Shown: piece after piece, positions 13,025 to 25,000 of the stretch
Position numbering within the stretch: the stretch's first letter is position 1
Layout of the letters: the number at the start of each line of letters is the position of its first letter
Assembly: GCA_004794785.1 (NCBI GenBank)
Contig: SJOL01006408.1
Span: 551,000-614,999 of the forward strand
Reading direction: 5' to 3'
DNA from: Opisthorchis felineus
Lineage: Eukaryota > Platyhelminthes > Trematoda > Opisthorchiida > Opisthorchiidae
Length of the DNA: 64,000 bases
Program-made: the position numbers and the translations under genes
Notes under the pieces: model-generated
Seen by the model: the letters and a program-made list of their open reading frames with translations, nothing else
The model's database searches: none
Told to the model about the DNA's origin: nothing

Positions 13025-16000
13025 GTATACATGCAAGCCTGTCCAATTTCTCGAGAATTCCCTCTGGTTGAAATGAAACACTTAACCACATCCTGACAAA
13101 GCCGTGGAGAACGTTCGCGTAGGGCTGAAGTTTCGAAAGGAAAGCCGCAAAAGTCAGCCACTTTTCACAGTTGCTTTCGAACGGACATCTTGGTACTTTC
13201 CAAGAGAAATAATTCAACCAGGTTTGGCGAATGTCGTTTCTTTGAGGGGACGATTGTACATTTAAAATAACCGCAGGTAATGGAACTGACATTGGAACAG
13301 AGAATACCTTTTAAAGCAAATTAGATTTAATTCCTCCGAGACTTCTGCTTCTATAAAGAGTCTTGGAAAGCTTTTAAACGAACTGGCCATGTCATAAGTA
13401 ATCGGTTTAATTTTACATTTTTTTTGTAGACAATGAGACTTTTCACTCAGCTTGAGCTGGACTCCTACACCCATACGGCCACAAATTTGCTTCCAGGAGG
13501 AGATAAGCGAAAGCTGTCAGTAGCCATGGCCTTGCTCGGCTCCCCGCGACTGATTATGTTGGATGAGCCGACGTCCGGTGTCGATCCCTTCTCACGACGA
13601 TGTATCTGGAAGGTACTGAGAAATTATCGACCCAATCGCGTAATTGTTTTGATCACTCACTACATGGATGAAGCGGATGTATTGGCAGGTTGGTTGATTT
13701 TCCGTTCACAAGGTATCTGATATTCCAGCCGGCGAACGTAATGCTTGTCCATTGTCCTTTAACCTCTTAGTCCCATTTGTAGGCAGTTATCCGAGCATAC
13801 CGCCAGAAAGGAGTTCACTCACACATAGACTTATTTGAGAAGTCGTTACTCGACAATTAAGCCAAAATCATCATCATCAGCTGTAAAAACCAAACACTTG
13901 CTGTATAATACTTATCATTATCATCATCATCGTCAGCTGTAAGAACCGCGTACTTATCGTACAGTGGTTGTAGCTGCCACAGTTTCGTTCACCGATGATT
14001 TGTGGAGGTGGGGTAGGTAGCTGCGCATTGGAGGCGGGAGCTGATAAATTGGTGCGTAAACACAGGTCTATCAGTGGACTGTTAAGTGGGAGGATTGGGA
14101 AGGGAGCTATGTATTGAAGGCAATAGCTTGGATGCACGAGCGTCATTGAGGGCGCGACAATGTCTCTAACTATTGATGTGGCCCGTCTCGGAGTCCCCAT
14201 CCAGGAAGAGGGCAATGAGGAGCGCAGCTGAGTTTGCTGGTAATGGCTTTTATACTTCGCTGCCAAGTCATTGTTTGACCACCTCTGGCTGGTTTCCACC
14301 CTTTGCGTAGTTTTGCGAAAAGGGCTCTTCAATGAAGTCGATGGACAGGCTTACGGAGCACGCGACCAAGCCAGCGCAAGGGTATGATCAGTTCATCTAT
14401 CGAGGGTGAGTTATTTCTTCCGAATACCATTCGACGTACTTCAGCATTGCTTATACAGTGTTCCCAACAGACTCGGGCAATGCTCCGAAGACATCGATGG
14501 TCAAACACTGAAAGTCTTTTGACGTCCTCGGCGTTCAGTGGCCAGGTTTCTGATCTGTGTACTATCCGTCTACTATCCGTATACTATGGAGTGTGTGGTG
14601 ACCGAGTGAGAGCACAATGGCTGTTAAACACAAGTCCGTATTGTGTACGGAACTTAGCTGGAGCAAAGTGGTGTGTATTGTTGCCGTATGTGCGTGCTGC
14701 GCTGGCACAGTGAGGTCCTTTGATTGTCCGTGGACCTGTTGAGTCTTGTCCTGTGTGTACGCGCGCGTGTCAGCCGCATCGAGTTGCAGGTCTGTTTATT
14801 GTACGTTACGTGAAAACCCTATGGGAAACCACATACGGCCATTCTCACTTGATCGTTGCACAAAAACAACTTGACCCGATGTTGACCAGCATTGTACGCA
14901 TGGCACGTGATGCAGGTGGTAGTAGCGTAAACAAAAATGATGGGAAATGTCAAGTGTACTTTTACTGATCAAACTAAGCGAGGCGGTTGAAAAGTTAATT
15001 GGGCAAAGTGGAGCCGCTACAAGCGCACGGACTCGACCAAATCGACCCTTGACGAATAAGTCCATGTCACGCCTTCGTCACAAATTATGCATATTCATGA
15101 AAGCTGTCCTGACCTTCCCAATCCGGATGGATATATCATATTTGGCTAGACCACCTGGACTGAAACAGCTGTCCAGTTAGATGAAATTTGTCTACTACGT
15201 CAGACGACTCATCCGTAAGCATGAAATTACGGTTCGAGCCCACCCAGTCTTGCGGCAGCACTGTACACTCCGCGGGTGTGAAGCGCATGCCAAGCCGTGA
15301 CGCAGAATTATTTAGATTATTTAGTGTTGTCTGCATTACGATGACGTCAAATCCCAGAAAGGCCATGTTGTCTGCGTACTCGATATATGTGATCGAATGC
15401 CCTGAGAGAGTTTCGATCCCGCAGGCATTAGAGGCTGCTAATGGGTCTTCCATAATCATGGTAGTGACAAAGTTGAAGAGGAAAGACGAAAGAGGACAGC
15501 CCTGTCTGACGCCACTTGATGTATTGAACTCATGTGAGAGCTTGCCTTAGACCTTCACGCGTCCGCGGGAGTTGGCGTACAGCACCTTAAGGAAGGTCAG
15601 GAACTTATGGGGCACCTTTGCCCCACCTGATTTTAAATGTTGGACTGTAGGGTGAGTCGTACTTCATCCCATGCATCACACTAATGACTCGCCGCCTCCA
15701 GAATAGAGTCGAATTTCGCTGGATTTTCCTGCGTTGAGCACTAGTGTAAACATACATACGACTAATAAAACTGTCTAAGGCCTCCAGCACAGGATAGCTT
15801 TATAGAAGTAGATCACACATAGCCCTTTGACTGATGGTGCTCAAGGGACGTAAGTGGCAGGATCACTTCCGTGGCGTTCTGAAGAATAGTTGGAACGACT
15901 AATCTTAACATTATGACGATTATGGATAGAAGTTGCTTAAACAGGACGAAACTTGTGGTGGACTGCTATTTAGGATTGACCACATCTGGCCTGTATTCTA

Positions 16001-19000
16001 GCGCTTCCAGAGGACTTTGAGAAGTAGCCATGATCCTTGCGAGGTTTCACTGATGTGGCTGAAACAAAGAAGTCGTTTGTGGAACACCACAGTTGAGAAT
16101 GTCGCTCAAACAGAGGGTGAAGATGTGGACCTTTGCCCGGTGCCTGGACCTTTCCATGGCTAAATGATATAAAATAAACCTATCAAGACAATTGTTAGAC
16201 GCTACTATGCTATCAAAACATTTTCCTCACCCAGAGTTTTATTGGCATTTTTTCTTGTCAGACTGATTCGTCCACTTCCTGGACATTAACTTGGTCAGAC
16301 GTTCCATGGGTTCAGTTCAGAGTTCTGTTTACAGGAAGCTCACGGGGATGCGACAGTACAAAAACCCCTCTAGTTTTGTGCCACTGAGGCAGCAACGAAC
16401 CCTGATTTACAGTTTACCGAACCGAGCGAGGCGTATTTGCTCCGTTGATACACTGGACTCTGAACTGTGGCACATTGCTAACGCGCTCCGAACCAATGGT
16501 TATCCAGAGAGATTTATAACCAAGCATATGTCCGATTGCTCTATCCAACCGCTTATCATGACAGTTGGAAAAAAACTAATCTACTTAAGTTTACCGTATA
16601 AAGGCGGACATAATCAATCGCCACTTGTTTCAGTCCGTACAACGCACGTTTCCGGCTGGAAATCTGCGGTCTTGGTTTACAACCAACCCCTTGCTCAACT
16701 TAAACCTCAAAGGCGAGATGCTTGTACTCATCCAGAATATTGTTGTGTATTCTTTCTCCTACTGTTGTTCAGTGGAGTATGTTGGGTGCACCAACTGATA
16801 AACTGTTAAGATGGTACGTGAATATCTGTCTTAACGGAACGCCATTTGACTCAACGGTTCAGCCAAAAGCTCATATCGTCCCACTTAATTGACACCGGGC
16901 ACGTGGTCAGTCCGGACGAGTCGTTTCATGTCATTTACCGTGTACCCAATAGACTGCCACTATCGATCCAACGGCCTAGCTTGACCACAGTCAAGGCAGC
17001 CGCTATACATCTGCGAAACTGTGCTGTCAAGACCGTTTCACACGAACGCTGAGTCTGCCTTGGTTACGTGACACGAATCAACCGACCAAGTCAGTCAACG
17101 ACCCTCTAGATTGTCTCACAGCATCCAATTTGATGTGACGTGAGGTGCGCAGACAACCAGTCGTTCGTGTCTCCACGTTTTTCATTTCACTAACCAATCT
17201 TCGCTGCGTATTTCATTTTCATCCCTACTTTAACTATTAGATTTGTACTGACCTGATGACGCGATCCCGAAAACATTAATTTTCGTCACTGTGTTCTTGC
17301 TCAAACCATGGGGATATTTAAGCAAATATAACTGCAGTGACTAACTCCAGTCCTTTACAGTGGTGAGCATATGACTACTTCGGACTTTTTTCTAATCCAA
17401 CAGATACAAAATGTTTCCTCCCCTATGTAACTACTTCCACCCTTCTAGATGTGTTCGCGTCACTCAACCCCACGCTGACAATGCCACCTTGACTGGCGAT
17501 GAAACGTTTGCCATCCTACTGCCAAGCTCGGCAAACAGACCGAAAGCCAAGCAGCGCGCATGAGCTACCTATATTCAGCAGCAGTATTTATTGGAGAGTC
17601 TACAGTTACATTTCGTATGACTGTACTCTACCAGCGAATTGCTGACTAAGAGGTGATGTGCTCATCTAGTTAATCCTCAGTGAGGAGCGGTGTGATACTC
17701 TTCTGTCTATTCACGTAATCCCGCAGTCCAAATACATAGCAGCATCGTATGTGACGTGTCACAAGTCCAAGCCAGTATTTCTACATCTGCGGTCATATGG
17801 ATCGATCTACGGAACAAAGGCGTTTTCCACCGTGCGGCGGTAAGATGGGTAGGGCGATCTAATACGGAGACAAAGTAAGCGGAAGCGTGAAGTGATCGTC
17901 AGCCATTTTACAACCATTCAAAGATGGACCAGGCACAAAAACAACTGAATGGTACCGTCGCAAACACCGTTTTCTTGTTCACAACAAAGTAGCAGCAACC
18001 GTTTAACCTAATCGAATGAAATCAACCACACTTTCCAAGTGTAAAGCGCTTTATTAATGGATTTGAAGCAGTGAGGAAACCATCATTCTATACTCCGACG
18101 GTGCTAAGCTCAAGGAAGCTCAGCGGTTATGGCGAAACCTTATTATTTGGAAGGTCCTGCTCCGAACCAACCTCCGCACTTCGACTACCCTTGTCTAGGC
18201 TTGGACAGCCTGACAATATCCCAGACATCGTGTTTCCTTTAGTTGGCATGGCGGTTAGGCACCGAAAGAGTGTTACGGCTGAGCAATCATTATTTATTTA
18301 TAATCAGACAGTGCATGTGGAACCCCAATGAACGCGCAGACCACCTGTGCATTACAAGCATACCAAGTCAGTTGTAAAATTTTAAAAGTACATTTGACCC
18401 AAGAAAGCCAAACTTGACGCAACCCCAAATGTAAAAGATTTGAGTGGGTTTATCACCCACGCTCTGGTTGAATATATACCACTCATGAAAAAAATGGCTG
18501 TGGAGTTTAGGGGTTAGTCACGATTTTCAATATTCTTACCTGACTAGAGACACTTGGTTCGTTACGCTTCGGTCACCTCTAGGACTGTAGTTCTGTTAGC
18601 CAGAATACAAGAGAACAACGACAGTGACAACAAACATCCACTGTTTTTCTCCCGTCTCTTGGTCTACCAGATAGGAAAGCAATTATGATCAGTGGTCGGC
18701 TGGTCTGCTACGGCACCTCGAGATTTCTGAAGGAGAATTACAATCCTGGCTATATGCTGAAGTGAGTCATTAAATTACCTTGTTCTCAGTTTGACGTGAG
18801 GGTTTGCAGGACACAGGTGGTACCAGGTAAATCAGAGTCCGCAATTAGATTTTCAGACTCCTTGTCAATGAAGTCCCTTTGACCCTGGCTATAAGTTCTG
18901 TTAGTCTGGAATTCTCCGAGTGTACTAGTTCCAGAACTTTCTGGCAAGCATCAGTCGTTCCCTGTACCTCACGGGATCATCCAAATTCAGCAGCGATGGG

Positions 19001-22000
19001 AATTTTTTCGTTGAAGCAAACCAGTCACTTTTGGAAAATAGGAAGTATCTCGTGTGTGATGTCTCCAAAGGTGAGGGGAAGTCTGAGTTCTAAAACTTTC
19101 CACGAGAGGAGGCGTCGTGGGTCTAAAACGGCTTATCAGCTCCACTATGTGAAGTCTACTTGAGGAATCAGACTGGCCACCATGCCATGGACCAGTTGCT
19201 GGTCACTACCTCAACGGGTTTTGTTCACCGACCAGTCTAGCCCAGTTAAATACCCATTTGCACCTGTTGCTCAGCTTCGAAATGTACGACTGCCTCCGTA
19301 ACAGTGTAACGGTGATAAATTCTACTTTTTTTCTGTAGAGTTGTCACACACTTACGTTGCAATAATGGTAGTAGCAATAGCATGCCATTCTTGAGAGACA
19401 ATCTAAAGTGACTGGCTTAATAGTGGTAGACGTTGCTTCGAACCGTGGTCTCTGAGTTACTGCATTTCATCATACTGCTACAGCCAATCTTCTCCCCATA
19501 TAAGATAAAAAAGCAAAGTGAAGCAAACAGATTAGTCTAAAAAGGTGGCTACTTACACGGAGAAGATTACTAAAAGAGTTTCCAAACATAACGTACAGCA
19601 GCATCCTCAGAAATGCCATCCCTCTAAGTTCCATAACTTCCACTCTCATGCGTAGCCATCCGCTAAGAAATTCCCATTTGAAAGAAAGCAACCTTCTTGG
19701 AGAGTTCATAACAGAGTTGCCCATAAACCAAGGCATGGTCCCTTTTATCTTCGTAATAGGATTTCCTGGAGGGATTAGCGTAGTATGATTCACCTAAATT
19801 TCCGCACTATCCAGGTAACCTCTGCAAACAACGGATCTGAGACGTCTTCAGTTATTGGATAACTGTTTTCTCAGGACCATAGCCGCGTAGGTTGGCGCCA
19901 AACCCAACCATTACCGTCATCATCATCACTGACAGCAGTACACCAGTAATGCACGCCGGTGCTTAAATACCATACCACATACCTGAGTGTCATGTCGAAC
20001 TAAGGTGCTCTCCGTAGGATCGATCCAGCATTATTTGCGAACCTCACTAGACATAAGCCTTGTGCACCACGACAGGCGAACTTTAAATAGGCAGTCCGGC
20101 TAGAAAATAACAGCATGCGCGGCACTAAAATCGGTTGCGTGCCATGTTCTGCTAGGTTTTCAACCACCTGCAAGCATGATCATATTCTCCCCAGCCAGGA
20201 GGGCGCGAAGGTCCCACGGTACTTAGTATGACAGTAGGTAATTTCATTCCTCGTTGGCATGTGATGGCATGTTCCCCACGAACCTTCCGCCAACAATCGC
20301 TAGGGACAGCAACTAACGCTTTCTTCGGCAGACGGTAGTTGGGAATACGAAGCTCCAACAAGACAATTAGAAAAGAGCATTTGGTTGTGTGACAGGGGCT
20401 CCACTCGAAGAATGTGTTCAGCACCCAAAGCTACGGTGGTTTGGCCATGTATCGTGCGTGCCAAATCGTTGTTTACCAAAACAACTCCTGCTTTCTGTTC
20501 CCAATTCAAAGTGGCACAAGTAGAGAGTTCACAAACGTTTGACCTGGTAGAGGGATATGAAAGCGATCACGAAAATCTTCGGCACTGACTGTGTAAATGT
20601 CCTTTCTGAATAGGGCCCACGTAACCCCCTGTCCAAGATATGGCTGCTGACTGTTGTCAGTTTCTACCCAGATTGCATGAATGAATGTAGGAAGGTGCAG
20701 GTATCTCTTAATGAATGCTAACACTAAGTCACTTTCCCATTCACGATAAGACATCCAAATAAACCAAGGTTGTACGGCAGCGAAGCATCAGTGTTTGAAC
20801 ATCGATGTTGTGTTGTCGATGATGATGATATACGCATTCTGAATGTCCTGAAATCACATGAACCAATGATGATTTCTTCATGTTTTCACACCAAAACAGC
20901 CGAAGAATCCGCAAAGAGGTGCACTGAAAGATGATTTTTCCGCTTTTTTAGTGTAACACTAACGACAAAATGGGACAACTCTTCTCGCCTGAAGCGCTTT
21001 CTCTGCGACCGCATCCCTGGTGTTTCCTTCGTTCGTGAATTCACGGAACAACTGACGTTTTTCATTCAACCAAATGCTATGAGTCCTCTAATGCTACTAA
21101 TTTTCTCCGATGAAGGCCAGAGTGAACTGACTCAGTGCAGCGTCATGAGCTTTGGTTTCACAGTTACCAGCTTGGAAGAAATATTTCTCAAGCTTGGTAA
21201 GCATCCTTTTATCTCATTCTGGCTCATCTTCTGTAGGTGTTTTAGTTGAATTTGTGCTCGTTAGTCTGTGTTGAAGTGAGACGCTTGCTTTAGGTTACTT
21301 TAGTGGGATTGCTCATGCGACCGGATGAGTCATCGATCAAACTGGTCACAGGGTCTGCAAATTGTGGCCTAGCCACCTCATTCTCATTGAGGTCTCACGT
21401 ACACCATCGGCGGTTATATTTCCGCCACTCATGGGACAAGCTGTTGCCAAGGTCTTGTTACTTGTATTTATCCGTTCATATTCTCCTGGGTGATGGTCAA
21501 AAATGTGTCTACTGATTGACGATTATTCCTGGTCAAGTGATTTGCAGTGTCCAAACGCTCTTTTTGCCCAATTAACGACAGGCAAGTCATTTGTGCTACT
21601 CTGGCTGAAAGAGTATTACTTGTGGCATGAAAAACCGAGAACCACGTTAAGGCTATAAAACACTTTCAGCCTCGCTCCTCTGAACGAACAACAGACGGAC
21701 CCTCAACCAGGTCAGGAAACGAGATACAACACAGTTCCACTCACTCAATTGTTTCATGTAGTGGAGTGACTCGAAGAGACCTAAGGTGCCTTATAAATGA
21801 TCGACAAGCTGTTCCATTTGAAGTTTTAAATGACTATCAGTCTGAATTTCACGGACTACACAAATTTTTCAAACTTATGAAAGCGTCGGCAAGCGGAGCG
21901 CTTCTGCGTCGAAAAATCGGCTTCATTAGAGGCATGAAAACACACAAGAAATAACCTTTGAAATTCTTGATTGAAATGAAGATGCAGTATATCGGTCAAG

Positions 22001-25000
22001 GATCCGGCTGCTCACAGTCCGAAAGTAGAACCTCCTGGATTCATTGCGGTCGGGTAAAGCCATGTACGTTTGGCATATTCCTGCTAACTAGACATCAAGC
22101 AGGGTAAAATAGTGGCACAAAATGTACGTTTTGACTTAATCAAGGGAAGGTGGATTGGGAGATTCGAGTCTCCGGGTTGGTAATCGTACCGTGAAATGTG
22201 AGTCCAGAAAGCGTTCCAGTCAGCAGATGTGCAATTTGGCCCTTCGTAACCTTGACGTTGAGATACAGACGATACTGGGACGCAGTTGAGTATTTTTGGT
22301 AGCGAATTTGGTCAACTTTCAAATGCAGACTGTTACACGAACGGGCACAATAGGCGAAGTAACCGCTGCTTCAGGATACCCACTCTATCCTACCAAACAG
22401 TTTGCCGCACTTGTGGGGCTTTAGGTGAACTGGAAGACGGTTGGGTTGCCCTACCTTGCCATGTTTCAATTTATTTTCAACAGATGATTAGACCTTTTCA
22501 GACCCGATCCACTAACTACTGACCTTGATAAAAATGCTATGGCTTTCTCACACAGGAGCTGAACCATTGGATCAAGATGACGAAACGCTTTTGGCTAAAC
22601 CGGATGAGAAGCCAAGACAACGTAAGAGGTCTTACGCAGTTGGAGAGCGCCTAAAACAACTCACTCGTCCCCTGAGTATCCGGTCAGTTCAGGAGAAGCA
22701 TCCACAACGGGAACCTGCAGTCGACGGTCCCCTACTCCCATCCAGTCCGAGGTCAGAGGTTGTAGTTGGTCTTCGACAGTTTGGTCTACTGATCCGTGTT
22801 CTCCTTGGTCTGTTGATGTTGCCAACTCCACTGTATATCTTACTGCGTTCATTTCTTCCGATGATCATGGTTGGCGTGTCGTCTATAGTCTACTACATAG
22901 AGACGACCAACTTTCCAAGGACGGTTGAAATGGAACACCATGATTACATTACACGAACGAATATAACCGATACCAGACAACACATATCGATTGCCTATCC
23001 CGTTAGTAAGTTTCAACAGTTTGAAACTGTTTGTATGATTGTGGTGATGTCGGTTAGTCAGAACCGTTCTAGATAGTCAGAATAAGAACTCCATCCATCT
23101 GTTTGTTCGCTGATCTAGAACACAGGGAGCAGGAATGCTAGATCTCTGATTATTGGTATACGGATACAGGTGAGTGTTAGTTAACTTACCTGAAATTCCC
23201 CCTTGATCAACACATCGGAAAGACTTGCCATCCCATCAGGCGAAGCACAACAAAACGACTAATGGGCAACACTGTGTGTGGCAAGTAATCTTGTACAGGA
23301 GACAACAGGTAAATCAAAACACATCTAGAGTGGGTAAATGCTTTGGTTAGAAGTGGCTCCTACCAGGAAGTTTCACGTTAAATGTTGATGATTTGTCTTA
23401 CTTGCCATCCCGAAAATGATAGTACCACGATGCCACCACACGGTAGCTGTTACTCCCAGACAGTGAATGTAGGCAATTCCGTGAACCTGGACATAAAAAT
23501 ACGATGAACTGCGTTTACTGGTGGCTGTAGATCTCGTCGCCGCGCTTGGCCGTTGAACTGCGAGAAACCACCATCGAGCCGTTGGGTGGATACCTCCTAC
23601 TTATCTGCTGACGTTTATTTACTTCTCAAAGATTATATGATAGCCCTCAATGTGACTGACTAATTAGAGGCTAGGGTCCAACAAATGCTACCCACGTGAT
23701 TTTGTGGTCTGCATCTCTCGTATTCGTCGTATACCTTCTTTCGGGGAGTTTTGAACGTCTTTCTATCTGAGTTGGTCGTGGTCTACTTCCTCAAATTTGA
23801 TTGGCTTCCGAGCAGATTGGTCGGTGTCACATCAGTCCCAATAAAATTCACCAATTCCGCACGACTACCCTAGTGCTAGGGGAAAGTTCAATTTGAACAT
23901 AAGTGGTGCGGAGCTGTTCAAAACATTTGCGTTCGCAACTATCATGCTTGTACATTAAGGAGACAAGAGAAAGGACATAAAAGATAACTTGAAAAATTTC
24001 GGTCATTTCCTAAACACTGTCTCATTTACACGTTTAAAATTGCCCGGCAAATAATTGAAAAAATGAAAAGCATACTTTTGGATCGTTTTTTTGCAATAAT
24101 TAGATTTTTCTTACCATGAATTTTTAATCTCGAGTTCCCCTCTAAAGTTCAGATCATGTGAACTGGGACTCAGCCACAGACCTTATGCACCAGAAATAAT
24201 GTGCTAAAGCATGTGACGGTTCAGTTGGCTGTAGCCTTGTTTTGTGTCTTCTAGCGTCATCAAACTCCAGTGGATAATAATGAAGTATTGCACACATGTT
24301 GCAAACATTCCTCAGAAAAATTCGTCTAACAATTTTGACAGCAGCCAAGGATTTCATTTTGTCTACAGTAGGACAGAATCTGTGATAAAAAACGACCACA
24401 TACCCTCTTAGTGCTTAAGGTGCGAACTTAATGACTAGAAAGTCTGTGGGTTGAACCCAACCCCGTACCACGACTGCTTCTGTCCAGGCTTCGTCAGCCT
24501 CTCAACCCTCATTCTTCCGGCACGGCAGCTACGTACCGAAGGAATGTTACGACTGAACGATTATTTTATTTCATTGGGTTAATTTCTCATTGTAATGACG
24601 GTATTGATCGGCTGGCAGGGCAAGCAGCCTCTCAGCCAAGGAAATTACTCTTGTTTTGGTAAAAGCATGAAGCGGTTGTGAATCTGCAGCAGATTGTTGA
24701 CCTGGTTGTACTCGGCCAACAGGGACTATCAGATCAGACAGGGGCAAGCAAACAATCGGAGTATGGAAATGGTAGGCTAGTGGGGCCTACTGCTGGTGGC
24801 TGAATAGTCAGGAGAGACTGACGGAGCTTGGATAAGAATGACCCATAAGGCGGTGGTAAAGCAAGTGAGTTATACGAAATGGACTTCAGGTAGCACAACT
24901 TGCATGCTGACTACACTTCGACTGCTGATGAAATGTTTGAAACTACACTGCCAACCTCACTGTACAGATGATCAGCATTGTCAGTTCTGCTATAAAGCGG

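Larger units (their letters stand above)
7458..13429 (+). other. ABCA intron, 6.0 kb
   Basis: Splits NBD1 between the Q-loop and the signature motif. It contains (TA)n, the large (CACT)n block, a LINE relic (9750-10880), an endonuclease relic (12310-12700) and an (AT)n tract. Stretches 7458-8160, 8870-9740 and 10900-12300 show nothing I can identify. Confidence 0.85.
13689..18670 (+). other. ABCA intron, 5.0 kb
   Basis: Filled largely by two retroelements: an RTE-like copy (13865-15800) and a Penelope-like end (16200-17083). A copy of the unclassified repeat (17465-17590) and a SINE (18108-18305) follow. Nothing identified at 15800-16200 or 17600-18100. Confidence 0.85.

Noticed and set aside
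12472..13161. 229-codon ORF on the - strand, the longest in the window
   Set aside because: Its middle is an (AT)n microsatellite (IYIYIY) and its end is the endonuclease relic of an RTE-like element. A chance fusion of repeat sequences.
17246..17282. Hammerhead ribozyme near the Penelope-like element (CTGATGA ... CGAAAAC)
   Set aside because: Penelope-like elements are known to carry hammerheads, so it was checked. The bases between the two core halves cannot form stem II, and the second half is CGAAAAC and not GAAAC in proper place.
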